24,541 nucleotides of DNA, from assembly GCA_038231615.1 (NCBI GenBank), contig JBBRLA010000034.1:1-24541 (forward strand), written 5' to 3'. The DNA is from JBBRLA01 sp038231615. Its GTDB lineage: Bacteria; Myxococcota_A; Polyangia; Palsa-1104; JAEUJZ01. Below the pieces are notes generated by a model. It did not search any database, was not told the DNA's origin, and worked only from the letters and a program-made list of their open reading frames with translations. Position numbers and translations under genes: made by a program. The first letter of the stretch is position 1. Each line of letters begins with the position of its first letter. Of this stretch, positions 8,222 to 17,284 are shown piece after piece.

Positions 8222-8334
8222 ATACCGGGTAGCCCATGTCGGCGCCCCCGCCAGCCCATCATCCTGTGAGTCCTGCTCCCCGGTTGCTCATCAGCAGCAG
8301 CATCACAAGGGCGGCGGCGGCGCAGTTCCGCTTT

Positions 8335-9948
8335 TCATAATTCCAGGCGCAAGATGAACGTATCGCTGGCCCCGATGGGGCCTCTGGTGCCATCCCCCAG
8401 GTCGATGGCATCGCCAAAACTCCCGGTCAGGAATAAATTGCCGCTGACCCTGTCGTAGGCGATGCTGCGGCCCATGTCGGTATTTTTCCCTCCGGCGAAG
8501 CTGATCGCCGACAGGTATGCCCCGCCGCGAGCGTCATAGCGAGCGGCGAAGATGTTGTAGGCCCCCGATCCCATTACGACACGCCCATCCCCGGAAAGAT
8601 CCGCGCTGTGCTGGAGGGTGCCGATGACGGCCACATTGCCCCCCGTGTCCGAGATGATGCCGCCGGGCACGTCGTTGTCGCCGGTCTTGCCGCCGATGTG
8701 GCGAGACCACAGATGCGTGCCCGTCGGGGCATAGCGGGCCACGAAGATGTCTCTGTTTCCCGTCGCGGAGAGCGCCGGCCCGCCGAAATTCACCCTTCCC
8801 GGGCCCTGGAACCATCCGGTCAGGGCCACGTTGCCCGAGAGGTCCACCGACACGCCCACCGACTGATCGTCCCCGGGCCCGCCGTAGGCGTTGGACCACA
8901 AGTGCTTGCCGTCCTTGTCGAACTTGGCCAACACCACGTCGAGGCCCCCAGACCCATTGAGCTGCCCACCGCCCAGGTCGGTGGCGGCGCTGAAATGCCC
9001 CGCCAAAATGATGTTGCCGTCCGCGTCCGTGGCCAGGGCAGCGGCGAAGTCCTCATCGGTGCCGCCGAGCCGTTTGGACCAGATGTGAGTGCCCGCGCTA
9101 GGGCTGCGGCCGTTGAATTTCGCCAAAAAGATGTCGTGTCTGCCCGTGGCAGAAAGGTCGCTGCCGCCCAGATTGATGGCTTGCTCGAATTGCCCCGCCA
9201 CGACGATGTTGCCGGAGCGGTCCACGGCCACGGCGGTGGCGGTGGCGTTGAACCCGAACCAGCCGTGGTGGTGGGACCACTGGTAGCCGCCGGTGTTGGC
9301 GGCGTAGCTGACCACGAACATGTCATTGACGCCGGTGCTGGTGGCGGGTCCTGGGCCGAAGTCGCATGTGGAGTTGAACTGCCCCACCGTCACCACGTTG
9401 CCCAGGGGATCGGCGGCGACGGCGTTGGCGACCGCGAAAGAGCCAGTCCCGCCGAAGCTGTGGGCCCAGATGTACTTGCCATCGCTGGTGAGCTTACCCA
9501 CGACCCCATCGCCCAGGCCGAAGGGCGGCTTGCTGCCGCCGCCGAAGTCGACACTGCCGTCGACCTTGCCAGCGAAGACGACATTACCGATGCTGTCGAG
9601 GGTCACCGCCGTGCCGTAATTGCTCCCGCCGATGCTGCCAAACCGGCGCACCCAGAGGGATCGTGAGGTCATCATCCTTGTATCGGGCGTTCCCGTGAAG
9701 TCGGCGCCGGAGAGGTCCGCGACCAGGCCGTCGGGAAGGCCGGGGCCGCCTTCGGTGCCGGGGCCGCCGGGTCCGGTGCAGTGGTTGTCGGCGGTGCAGG
9801 TCTGGTCCGCGGGGCAATCGTTGTGGGTCTCACAGTAGCCAGTGAGGCGGGTGCAGCCGAGCAGCAAGGCCCCGGACCCAAGGACGGCGCAGGCCCCGAT
9901 CAAGGGCAGAAGCGACAGAGCGAAGCGGGTACGCAGCGCGTGGCGCAT
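8335..9948 (-). CDS. SBBP-type beta-propeller repeat lipoprotein
   Basis: The 537-residue product has a type II signal peptide with lipobox LLGC (Cys32). A small Cys-rich knot (about 39-57, spaced C-x5-C-x5-C-x5-C) and a Gly/Pro-rich linker follow. The rest is a series of about eight repeats with the pattern W-x-x-x-x-GG-x-x-x-D ... AVAxDxxGNVVxxGxF ... DxFLAKxxxxG. These are SBBP repeats, expected to fold as a beta-propeller outside the cell. The Cys-rich element plus linker is common in myxobacterial surface lipoproteins. Function is unknown; binding to a surface partner or polymer is the usual guess. The ATG at 9948 has GGAAGGAA about 8 bases upstream. It follows the rlmN-like gene by 40 bases on the same strand. 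Confidence 0.82.
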   Translation of the reverse strand: MRHALRTRFALSLLPLIGACAVLGSGALLLGCTRLTGYCETHNDCPADQTCTADNHCTGPGGPGTEGGPGLPDGLVADLSGADFTGTPDTRMMTSRSLWVRRFGSIGGSNYGTAVTLDSIGNVVFAGKVDGSVDFGGGSKPPFGLGDGVVGKLTSDGKYIWAHSFGGTGSFAVANAVAADPLGNVVTVGQFNSTCDFGPGPATSTGVNDMFVVSYAANTGGYQWSHHHGWFGFNATATAVAVDRSGNIVVAGQFEQAINLGGSDLSATGRHDIFLAKFNGRSPSAGTHIWSKRLGGTDEDFAAALATDADGNIILAGHFSAATDLGGGQLNGSGGLDVVLAKFDKDGKHLWSNAYGGPGDDQSVGVSVDLSGNVALTGWFQGPGRVNFGGPALSATGNRDIFVARYAPTGTHLWSRHIGGKTGDNDVPGGIISDTGGNVAVIGTLQHSADLSGDGRVVMGSGAYNIFAARYDARGGAYLSAISFAGGKNTDMGRSIAYDRVSGNLFLTGSFGDAIDLGDGTRGPIGASDTFILRLEL

Positions 9949-9988
9949 GGAACGTTTCCTTCCCGTCTAGACAGAGGGCACTGGCGGG

Positions 9989-11149
9989 CTATTGGAGGGG
10001 CTGGCCAATAGACTGCGAGTCGTTGGGGTTTGGGCCCGTGGAGTTCGGATCGGTGAAGCGCGTGGCGGCGAGCATGCCGCAGGCGGCGTGGCGGCCGGCG
10101 CCGCCGGAATAGCGCCGGACAATGGGGGCCCGCAGGACCTGCAGGTGTTTCATGAACGCATGGCGTTCGTCATCGGTGGCGCGGCGGTAGCCCTCCTCGC
10201 GGGTATCGTTCACGTCGATGAGGTTTATGCGCAGGGGCACGTCGGACAGCAGGCTTTGCAATGCCTGGGCCTCGTCCGCGCCATCGTTCAGTCCGCCCAT
10301 CAGCACCCAGGCGATGGTCACCCGCTGCCGCGACGACTCGTAATATTCGCGGATGGCGACGGCCACGTCTTCCAGCGCGAACCTGCCGGCCACCGGCAAA
10401 AGGGACGCGCGGCGCTCTGCGATGGCGGAGGACAGGGAGACGATCAGGCGGTAGGGGTGTCCCTCGCGGGCGTAGCGCCGGATCTGCGGGACCAGGCCGA
10501 CGGTGGAGATGGTGATGGCGGTGGCGGAGATCTGGGCGCCGCAAGGGTCTGAGAGGATGCGCGCCGCCTGAATGACCTCGTCATAGTTGTGCAGCGGTTC
10601 GCCCTGTCCTTGGAAGACGGCGCCGGTGATGCGTCCTCCCTCGCAGAGGACCTCATCTCGGACGGTGAGGAAGGTCGAGACCATCTCCCAGGCGGCCAGG
10701 TTGCGCGAGAGGCCGAGGCGCCCTGTGGCGCAGAAAAGGCATTGCATGGCGCAGCCGACCTGCGACGAGAGACAAACGGAGTAGGTGCCGGTCTTGTGCA
10801 ACGGGATGCGCACCGCCTCGGAGAGAGCACCGTCGGGAGAGCGCAAGAGGTACTTGACGAAGCGATCAGCGGGGTCCAGGGCCCGCTCAACGACCTCCAG
10901 ACGATCGGACGCGGTGTTTTCGGCCAGGGCCCGTTGCAGGCTGCGGGCCAGGGGACGTCGCGCGGCATTGCGCGGCCCGTCGGGGGCCAGGGCCTGGCAC
11001 AGGATGCGACGGACCTCGTCCGGGCGAGGGAAGAGGCCCCGGGCCCGCAGGTGGGCATCGAGGTCGTCGGTGCGCATGCCGAGCAAGTGGGGTCGGGCCA
11101 AAGCCGCAGCCACAGGACGACCGCCGGGATCTGAAGATGAATCGGGCAC
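9989..11149 (-). CDS. rlmN: RlmN-family radical SAM methyltransferase
   Basis: The 386-residue protein holds the radical SAM cluster motif C133-x3-C137-x2-C140 in SSQVGCAMQCLFCATG. It also has both catalytic cysteines of this family: Cys126 (in YSVCLSSQ, seven residues before the cluster, as Cys118 is in E. coli RlmN) and Cys357 (in RHAACGMLA). GQGEPLHNYDEV is the expected SAM-binding GEP motif. RlmN methylates C2 of adenosine in 23S rRNA and some tRNAs in the cytoplasm. Deviations from the standard enzyme include NLIDVND where most have NLIPxNP, and GGAGRHAACG for the usual RxSRGxDIxAACG. It may therefore be a paralogue rather than the housekeeping copy. The start is GTG 11149 with no clear ribosome site. 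A TATGAA hexamer at 11156-11161 would make the message nearly leaderless. Confidence 0.87.
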   Translation of the reverse strand: MPDSSSDPGGRPVAAALARPHLLGMRTDDLDAHLRARGLFPRPDEVRRILCQALAPDGPRNAARRPLARSLQRALAENTASDRLEVVERALDPADRFVKYLLRSPDGALSEAVRIPLHKTGTYSVCLSSQVGCAMQCLFCATGRLGLSRNLAAWEMVSTFLTVRDEVLCEGGRITGAVFQGQGEPLHNYDEVIQAARILSDPCGAQISATAITISTVGLVPQIRRYAREGHPYRLIVSLSSAIAERRASLLPVAGRFALEDVAVAIREYYESSRQRVTIAWVLMGGLNDGADEAQALQSLLSDVPLRINLIDVNDTREEGYRRATDDERHAFMKHLQVLRAPIVRRYSGGAGRHAACGMLAATRFTDPNSTGPNPNDSQSIGQPLQ

Positions 11150-11260
11150 GGACTATTCATAACCTATTTCGGGCCGTGGTGTCCTTCTGCCGACGCCGAC
11201 CCCACCGGCGTCGTCCCCGAAAGCCGCGAAGTGGGATAAGCTTGACGTGGACCCACCCCC

Positions 11261-12658
11261 ATGCCGATTGACCGACAGCGGAGCCCGCTGCACGTCCTGA
11301 TCATCGATGACGAGAAGAACATCCGCACGACGCTGACGTTGTGCCTGGAAGGCATGGGCTGCACGGTGCGGGCGGTGTCTTCCTCGGAGGAGGCGCTGGC
11401 CGCGGTGGGCAAGCAGCCCTTCGATATCGCCTTTCTGGACCTGCGCCTGCGCGATGACGATGGGCTGGACCTCTTGCCGCTTCTCCTTCAGGAGGGGCCA
11501 GGCTTATCGGTCATTATCATCACGGCTTATGCCACGGTGGACACCGCGGTGGAGGCGATGCGCCGCGGGGCGAGCGACTATCTGCCCAAGCCGTTCTCGC
11601 CGACGCAAATTCGCCACCTGGTCGGGCAGGTGGCCGAGCGTCGCGCGACCCACCGCCGGGTTGCCGAGTTGGAGCAACGGGTCGGTCGGGAGGTCCCCGA
11701 GACGGACCCGAGCACGGACTCGCCGGAGATGAAAGGGGTGGTCGACACAGTGCAGCGGGCGGCGGCGTCGGAGGCGTCAGTGCTGCTGCGCGGGGAGAAC
11801 GGCACGGGCAAGGGGGTGCTGGCGCAGGCGCTGCACGCGGCCAGTCCGCGGGCGGATCGTCCTTTTGTCGTGGTAAACTGCCCGACGCTCTCCGAGGAAC
11901 TGCTGGCCAGCGAACTCTTCGGACATGTCCGCGGGGCGTTCACCGGGGCGGTGCGGGACCAGGCGGGGCGGGTGGAGACGGCGCAGGGGGGGACGCTCTT
12001 CCTCGATGAGATCGGGGAGGTCTCGCCGACGCTGCAGGCCAAGCTCCTGCGCTTCCTGCAGGACCGCCACTTCGAGCGTCTGGGCGAAGGCCGGACGCGG
12101 CGGGCAGACGTGCGGGTGGTGGCCGCGACCAACCGTGACCTGGAGGCGGACGTGGCGGCGGGACGCTTCCGCGAGGACCTGCTGTATCGCCTGAACGTCA
12201 TCGAAGTGCGAGTGCCGGCCCTGCGCGAGCGGCCCGAGGACATCCTGGGGCTGGCGCGGCAGTTCCTGTCCTTCTTCTCGCAGGCGGCGCGGCGACCGGT
12301 ACCGGAACTGTCGGCAGCGGCCGAGCAGCTTCTTCTGAGCTACCGGTGGCCAGGGAATGTGCGTGAATTGCGCAATGCCATGGAGCGAATCACCATCCTG
12401 TGGCCGGCGCAGGTGGTCGAGCCGGCGGCGCTCCCCGAGCGGATTGCCCAATGCATGCCCGCACCGGCGCTCTTGCTGGCGCCCGCGGCCGGTGGACCGC
12501 AACTGGGCGGGGATTTTACGCTGGAAGCGATCGAGCGGCAACACATCCTGCGGGTCATCGCGCGTGCGCCCACCCTGGAGGAGGCCGCGCGCACCCTAGG
12601 GATTGAGGCGTCAACGCTATGGCGGAAACGCAGGCGGTACGAGGAAGGGGGTCACTGA
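11261..12658 (+). CDS. Sigma-54-dependent response regulator (NtrC family)
   Basis: This 465-residue regulator has a receiver domain (about 10-125) with acidic pocket DD16-17, phospho-acceptor Asp60, Thr88 and Lys110. An AAA+ domain (about 150-385) carries Walker A GENGTGKG (178-185), the sigma-54 contact loop GAFTGA (225-230) and Walker B TLFLDEIG (245-252). A Fis-type helix-turn-helix ends it (about 425-462, EEAARTLGIEASTLWRKRRR). Once phosphorylated it should remodel sigma-54 RNA polymerase. It is convergent with the histidine kinase, their 3' ends overlapping by 7 bases. Together with the KdpD-like sensor it is the probable regulator of the two -24/-12 promoters at 17506-17660. No strong ribosome site precedes ATG 11261. 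A TG-G-GATAAG extended -10 at 11232-11240 is the best promoter candidate. Confidence 0.93.
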   Translation: MPIDRQRSPLHVLIIDDEKNIRTTLTLCLEGMGCTVRAVSSSEEALAAVGKQPFDIAFLDLRLRDDDGLDLLPLLLQEGPGLSVIIITAYATVDTAVEAMRRGASDYLPKPFSPTQIRHLVGQVAERRATHRRVAELEQRVGREVPETDPSTDSPEMKGVVDTVQRAAASEASVLLRGENGTGKGVLAQALHAASPRADRPFVVVNCPTLSEELLASELFGHVRGAFTGAVRDQAGRVETAQGGTLFLDEIGEVSPTLQAKLLRFLQDRHFERLGEGRTRRADVRVVAATNRDLEADVAAGRFREDLLYRLNVIEVRVPALRERPEDILGLARQFLSFFSQAARRPVPELSAAAEQLLLSYRWPGNVRELRNAMERITILWPAQVVEPAALPERIAQCMPAPALLLAPAAGGPQLGGDFTLEAIERQHILRVIARAPTLEEAARTLGIEASTLWRKRRRYEEGGH

Positions 12659-14518
12659 TCGCAGGTGTCGGTGGCACCCGCGTTGGGCAGGGTGAACCAG
12701 AAGGTGCTGCCGCGCCCGGGCTGGCTGGTAAGGCCAATCTGTCCGCCGTGCGCCGTGACGATCTCCCGGGCGATGGACAGCCCAAGGCCGGCGCCGCCGC
12801 CGGGCGCACCCGGGGCGCGGAAGAATTTTTCGAAGATCATCCCCTGAAGGTCCTCCGGGATGCCCTCGCCGGTGTCAGAGATCTCGAAATAGATCATTCG
12901 GGCGCCTGGCGGTGTATCGGGTCGGCCCTCGTCTTGCCGGGCCCGCACCTCGATCTCGCCGCCCTCGTGAGTGTAGCGCAGTGCATTGGTCAGCAGGTTT
13001 GAGAATACGAGCTGCACTCGCTCGCGGTCTGCCAGGACATCGGGCACCCCGGGGAGCATCGCCACCCGCAGACGCACCTTGCGATCCTCGGCGGCCTTTT
13101 CGTGGGGTGCTACCGCGGCCATGCGGGACACCTGGGTGCGCCGCAGCGACAGCACCATGCGGCCCCCTTGGATGCGCGCCAGGTCGAGGAGTTCGTCCAC
13201 GATGGTTTGCAGTCGCTCGCAATCCTCGCGGGCGGCGTGCAGCAGGTCGGCCTGCTTGTCGGTCAGCGGCCCGGCGGCCTCCTCGATGCACAGGTGGACG
13301 GCCATGCGCAGGGAGGTCAGCGGGGTGCGGAACTCGTGGGCCACGGTGGCGAAGAGGTCGTTTTTCAGGTCGTCGAAGCGGCGCAGGCGGCTCACGTCCT
13401 GCAGCACCACCGTGACGCCGACGATGCCGCCCATCTCCGAGTACACCGGCGTGGCCCGCGGCAGCAAGTACCGCACCCCGTCCGCCGAGGGCGCAGGCAC
13501 CGCCTCATCGAAGCCCTTGGGGGAGTAGGGGCCCTGGCCCGCGAGGACATGGTCGCGCACCGTCTCCAGCAGGGCGCGGATCGCGGGCTCGACGGCGGCC
13601 AAGGCGTCCCTGCCCCCTTGCTCCAGGTCCAGCCCGAGCAGGGTCTCGCCCGCCCGATTCACGTTGAGCACGTTGGCCTCCAGACCGAAGACCACCACCG
13701 GGTCGGGCAGGCTGTCGATGGCGGCCTGAGAAGCCTGCTGCGCCTGGAGCAGCTCCCCCAGGGAACTCTTGCGATATTGGGCCAGTCGTTGCGCCATTTG
13801 ATTGAAGTCCCCGGCCAGGCGGGCGACCTCGTCGTGGCCCTCGATGGGCGCGCGGGCATCCAGATCGCCTTCGCCGCTGCACTGCGCGGCGCAGCACCAG
13901 CAACGGGCGCAGGAGCCGACTGGTGAAGGCTGAAGACAGAAGGAACCCCAGGATGCACGCCCCCACTGTCGCCGAGAGCACCAGGGTGTTCATGGTATCG
14001 GCGAACCGGCTGGCGCGGTCGCTCTTGCGCACCATGGCGTCCTGGTTGATGCTAAGGATCTCGTCGGCGGCGTCCTTCACGGTGACGAACGCCGGCTGGA
14101 GCGTGTCGAAGTAGAACACGCGCTGTGCTGGCAAGTCGCCCATCCCGACGAAACGGTCGAAGAGCACGAGATAGTCGGTGAAGCGCGCGCGCAGGCGCCC
14201 TGCCGCAGAGGGCTCGCCGGGCTCGGTGAAGTTCTTTTCTTCGATGCGCAACTGCTCCTCGAAGACGCGCCGGTGCTCCGCCGCCTGCGGCAGGGCCTTG
14301 TCCGGCCGGCCGGCCAGGAGGAACGTGGCGGCGGAGTCGATGCGCTCGATGGACTCTTTCATCCGCTCCGCGGCCAGCACGCTCTGGTAGTTGTCCTTCA
14401 ACACCACCTGCGTCTGTCGGCCCAGGCGCGACACCGAGGTCACCGCCACCACGCCCACCAGAAGCAGGGCCAGCGCCAGCGGGAGCTGGGCCAGAAGCAG
14501 CTTGGCGCGCAGGGTCAT
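12652..14518 (-). pseudogene. KinB-like sensor histidine kinase, frame broken in the HAMP region
   Basis: The N-terminal part starts at ATG 14518 (ATGA overlap with the kdpD-like stop). It has a first membrane helix (about 8-28), a periplasmic helical sensor of about 150 residues and a second membrane helix ending SSAFTSRLLRPLLVLRRAVQ. There the frame is lost. The other frame resumes with GEGDLDAR and a HAMP-like tail, then PAS (AIDSLPDPVVVFGLEANVLNVN). The kinase core follows: H-box VAHEFRTPLTS, N-box FSNLLTNALRY, G1 DTGEGIPED and G2 GAGLGLSIAREIV. All catalytic boxes are intact. The break lies at about 13868-13880; adding two (or five) bases would rejoin the frames into about 622 residues. 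If the break is real the kinase cannot be membrane-coupled; if it is a sequence error this is a complete sensor. It likely phosphorylates the convergent NtrC-type regulator. Confidence 0.85.
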
Positions 14519-15762
14519 GAGTGCCCCTCCTCGTCCCCATCCCGATCGAGCGAGACAATGTGCAGATCGAAGCCGGCGCTCTCCCGCACCATGAGCAGGA
14601 AGATCGAGCGGTTAAAGACCAGATCCAGCCAGGACAGGTGAGCGCGCCCGATGAGGATCGCGCCGACGCGGTGGGCGCGGGCGAATTCCAAAAGGGCGCG
14701 AACCGGGTCGGGGTCCAATAGGCGCACCACCTCGGCGCCCAACTCGCGGGCGGTCTCGATGTTGGCCAGCAGGCGACGTTGCGCCTCCGAATCGATGAGG
14801 TGCGGCGCCTCCCGGGGCGTCTCTACGTAGACCACGTACCAGTCGGTGTTCAGCCTGCCGGCGGTGCGCGAGCCCCGGCGCAAAAGGGTCGCTGCCCGCT
14901 GGGGCGAGCTGGACATGCATACCATCACTCGTCGGCCCTTCAGTTCCCCGGAGGCGGGTGCCTGCTTCTGCTGGGCGCTGGCGGCGCGCTCGACGTTCTC
15001 AGCGACCTCGCGCAGGGCCAGCTCGCGAAGGGTGGACAGATTCTCCTGCTTGAAGAAATGGGACAGGGCCCAGGGGACCTTGTCGGCCTGGTAAATCTTG
15101 CCCGCTTTCAAGCGGTCGAGCAGGTCCTCCACGTCGAGATCGAGGTTGACCACCTGGTCGGCCTGCTTGAGAAAGCTGTCCGGCACCGTCTCGCGCACCA
15201 CCACGCCGGTGGCCCGCTCGACCAAGTCGTTCAGGCTTTCGAGGTGCTGGACGTTGAAGGCGCTGATGACGCTGATTCCGCTGTCGAGCAGCTCGATGAC
15301 GTCCTGGTAGCGCTTCTTGTTCTTGCTGCCGGGGACGTTGGTGTGAGCCAGCTCATCGACCAGGGCCACCTGTGGGCGGCGGGCGATGACCGCCTCGACG
15401 TCCATCTCCTCGACTGCCATGCCGCGGTACTCGATCCGGCGGCGGGGCACCTGTTCCAAACCCTCGCACAGGGCTGCGGTCTCGGCGCGGCCATGGGTCT
15501 CGATGAAGCCGATGACTACCTCGACGCCGCGCTTCTTGAGTGCGTGGGCCTCCTCCAGCATCCGGTAGGTCTTGCCCACGCCGGCGGCGAAGCCCAGGTA
15601 GAGCTTGAGGCGGCCACGCTTGGCGCGCTCGACCAGTTCCAGGAAGTCCTCGGCCTTGCGTTCCCGCGCGGTGAGGTACTCCAGACCGGAGAACCGCCTC
15701 CGCTCCCGACCCACCGGCGGCGCGGGTGGGTCGATCCCGGAAGAGGAATCCTCCTCGCTCAT
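14515..15762 (-). CDS. kdpD: KdpD N-terminal sensor module with USP domain, lacking the kinase domain
   Basis: Residues about 50-260 match the KdpD N-terminal domain, with Walker A GFAAGVGKT (57-65), VDELAHTN (135-142) and GSKNKKRYQDVIELLDSGI. Residues about 277-400 form a universal-stress-protein-like domain. The 415-residue chain stops there: the DUF4118 membrane segments, GAF and histidine kinase domains of full KdpD (about 890 aa) are absent. Such short KdpD proteins occur beside kdp operons and are thought to sense K+ or nucleotide state and act through another kinase. Here a separate kinase starts in an ATGA overlap at its 3' end. The start, ATG 15762, overlaps the kdpC stop as ATGA, so it belongs to the kdp transcript. 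Confidence 0.9.
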   Translation of the reverse strand: MSEEDSSSGIDPPAPPVGRERRRFSGLEYLTARERKAEDFLELVERAKRGRLKLYLGFAAGVGKTYRMLEEAHALKKRGVEVVIGFIETHGRAETAALCEGLEQVPRRRIEYRGMAVEEMDVEAVIARRPQVALVDELAHTNVPGSKNKKRYQDVIELLDSGISVISAFNVQHLESLNDLVERATGVVVRETVPDSFLKQADQVVNLDLDVEDLLDRLKAGKIYQADKVPWALSHFFKQENLSTLRELALREVAENVERAASAQQKQAPASGELKGRRVMVCMSSSPQRAATLLRRGSRTAGRLNTDWYVVYVETPREAPHLIDSEAQRRLLANIETARELGAEVVRLLDPDPVRALLEFARAHRVGAILIGRAHLSWLDLVFNRSIFLLMVRESAGFDLHIVSLDRDGDEEGHS

Positions 15763-16130
15763 CCAGATCCCCCGGCGCCCTTGCCAGCCGCCGCAGGCGT
15801 AGCCACCGGAGCGCCGAAGCTCCTGTCCAGCGCCAGGTTCAGAAGCAGGACGTTGACCCGCCGCTCGCCCAGAAAACCCAGATCAGGCCCTTCGATATTC
15901 GACTCCACCACGCTTCGGACGCGCTCCGGAGCGATGCCTCGGGCGCCGGCCACCCGCGGCACCTGCCACAGCACGGCCTGCGGCGAGAGGTGCGGGTCCA
16001 GGCCGCTGCCCGATGCTGTCACGAGTTCGACCGGAACCGGCCCGGACGCCTCCGGGTTCTCCTTGTGCAGGCAAAGCAGATCCCCGGCCACGCGGTCCCG
16101 CAGCTTCTGCGAGGTCGGCCCCAGGTTAAG
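15759..16130 (-). pseudogene. kdpC: kdpC, 3' two thirds only
   Basis: The frame ending at TGA 15759-15761 encodes about 122 residues starting NLGPTSQKLRDRV, the conserved mid-part of KdpC. It continues through VTASGSGLDPHLSPQAVLWQ split across VPRVAGARGI, and a C-terminal RRVNVLLLNLALD. KdpC is the small subunit that stabilises the KdpFABC potassium pump and spans the membrane once near its N-terminus. That N-terminal membrane segment and the first 60-70 residues are missing, replaced at 16127-16132 by kdpA sequence in another frame. There is no credible start of its own, so it should not be made as a functional subunit. Its stop overlaps the kdpD-like start. Confidence 0.85.
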
Positions 16131-17275
16131 CTGTCGTGCATGGAGTTGACGGCGCCACACGAGGCGTCGGTGGTGACGGTGGCGAAGAGGGCGGAGTCGG
16201 CCACGCCGAAGCGGACCTCCTTGCCCTCCAGGTTGCCCGGGGTCTGATCGATCTGATAGGGCTGGTACGGGGCGCGTCCGGACGCAGCGACGATCTGCGG
16301 CGTGTGCAGAGCGGCGGTCACAGCGGCGTTGTGCGAGGTCTCGGCGGCGTAGACGGTGGTGACGCCGACGAAAAAGAGCAGAGACATTGCGCCGAAGAGG
16401 ACCCATCCCTCTTTCTGGTCGCGGGCCATCCTGCCGTAGGTATAGGTCAGCCCGGCGGGGATGATCAGGATGAGCAGCATCTGGATCATGTTGGTCAGGG
16501 GAGTCGGGTTCTCGAAGGGGTGGGCGCTGTTGGCGTTAAAGAAACCGCCGCCGTTGGTGCCCAGCATTTTGATGACTTCCTGCGAGGCCACCGGGCCCAG
16601 CGCCAGTGTCTGCTTCGCTCCGTCCAGGGTGACGATGTCCTGATAAGGGGCGAAGGTCTGGATCATGCCCTGCGCGACGAAGATGAGCGCTATGACCAGG
16701 CTGGCGGGCAAAAGAACGTAGACCAGGCCGCGAACTACGTCGACCCAGAAGTTGCCCAACGTCTGGGACCCTTCGGGCCCAGGCCGGCGGGTAATGCCCC
16801 GGGCGATCGCCAGCGCCACCCCGATGCCGGTGGCGGCCGAGATGAAATTGTGCCAGGCAAGACCCGCCATCTGGGTCAGGTAGCTCATCGTGGACTCGCC
16901 GGCATACGACTGCCAGTTGGTATTGGTGGTGAAGCTGGCCGCGGTGTTGAAGGCCAGGTCCGGGGCCACCGGCCCCAGGTGTCTCGGGTTGAGCGGCAGC
17001 ACGTGCTGGAGCCGCTGAATGCCGTAGGTTACCAGCATGCCAAAGGCGGAGAAAAGGAGCAGTGCCCCGGTATACTCCTGCCAGCTGTGCTGGCCGGGAG
17101 CACGCGGATCGATGCCGCAGAGCCGCAGGGTCCCGCGCTCCAGCAAGCCCAGGGAACGGGGCAGGGGCTGCCGCTCGCCCTCGAAGACGAGGTAAAGGTA
17201 GACCCCCACCGGCCTGGTCAGGAGCAGCAGCACGATGAAGTAGAACAGGATCTGAAACCAGCCATTGACGGACAT
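16019..17275 (-). pseudogene. kdpA: kdpA, truncated and joined out of frame to kdpC
   Basis: The first 382 residues are a good KdpA, the K+-channel-like subunit of the Kdp pump. They include TTNTNWQSYAGE (first selectivity loop), MLGTNGGGFFNANSAHPFEN (second) and CGAVNSMHDS, where the third loop begins. E. coli KdpA has 557 residues, so about a third is gone: the rest of loop three, loop four and the last helices. After HDS the frame reads 36 residues of shifted kdpC sequence to TGA at 16019. kdpB, the P-type ATPase subunit, should lie between the two genes and is absent. The start, ATG 17275, has GAGGAG six bases upstream, directly after kdpF. The product cannot form a pump as it stands. Confidence 0.88.
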
Positions 17276-17284
17276 AGTCGCTCC

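Noticed and set aside
16019..16130. A genuine KdpA-KdpC fusion protein
   Set aside because: The join is out of frame: the residues after HDS are shifted kdpC codons without KdpC features.
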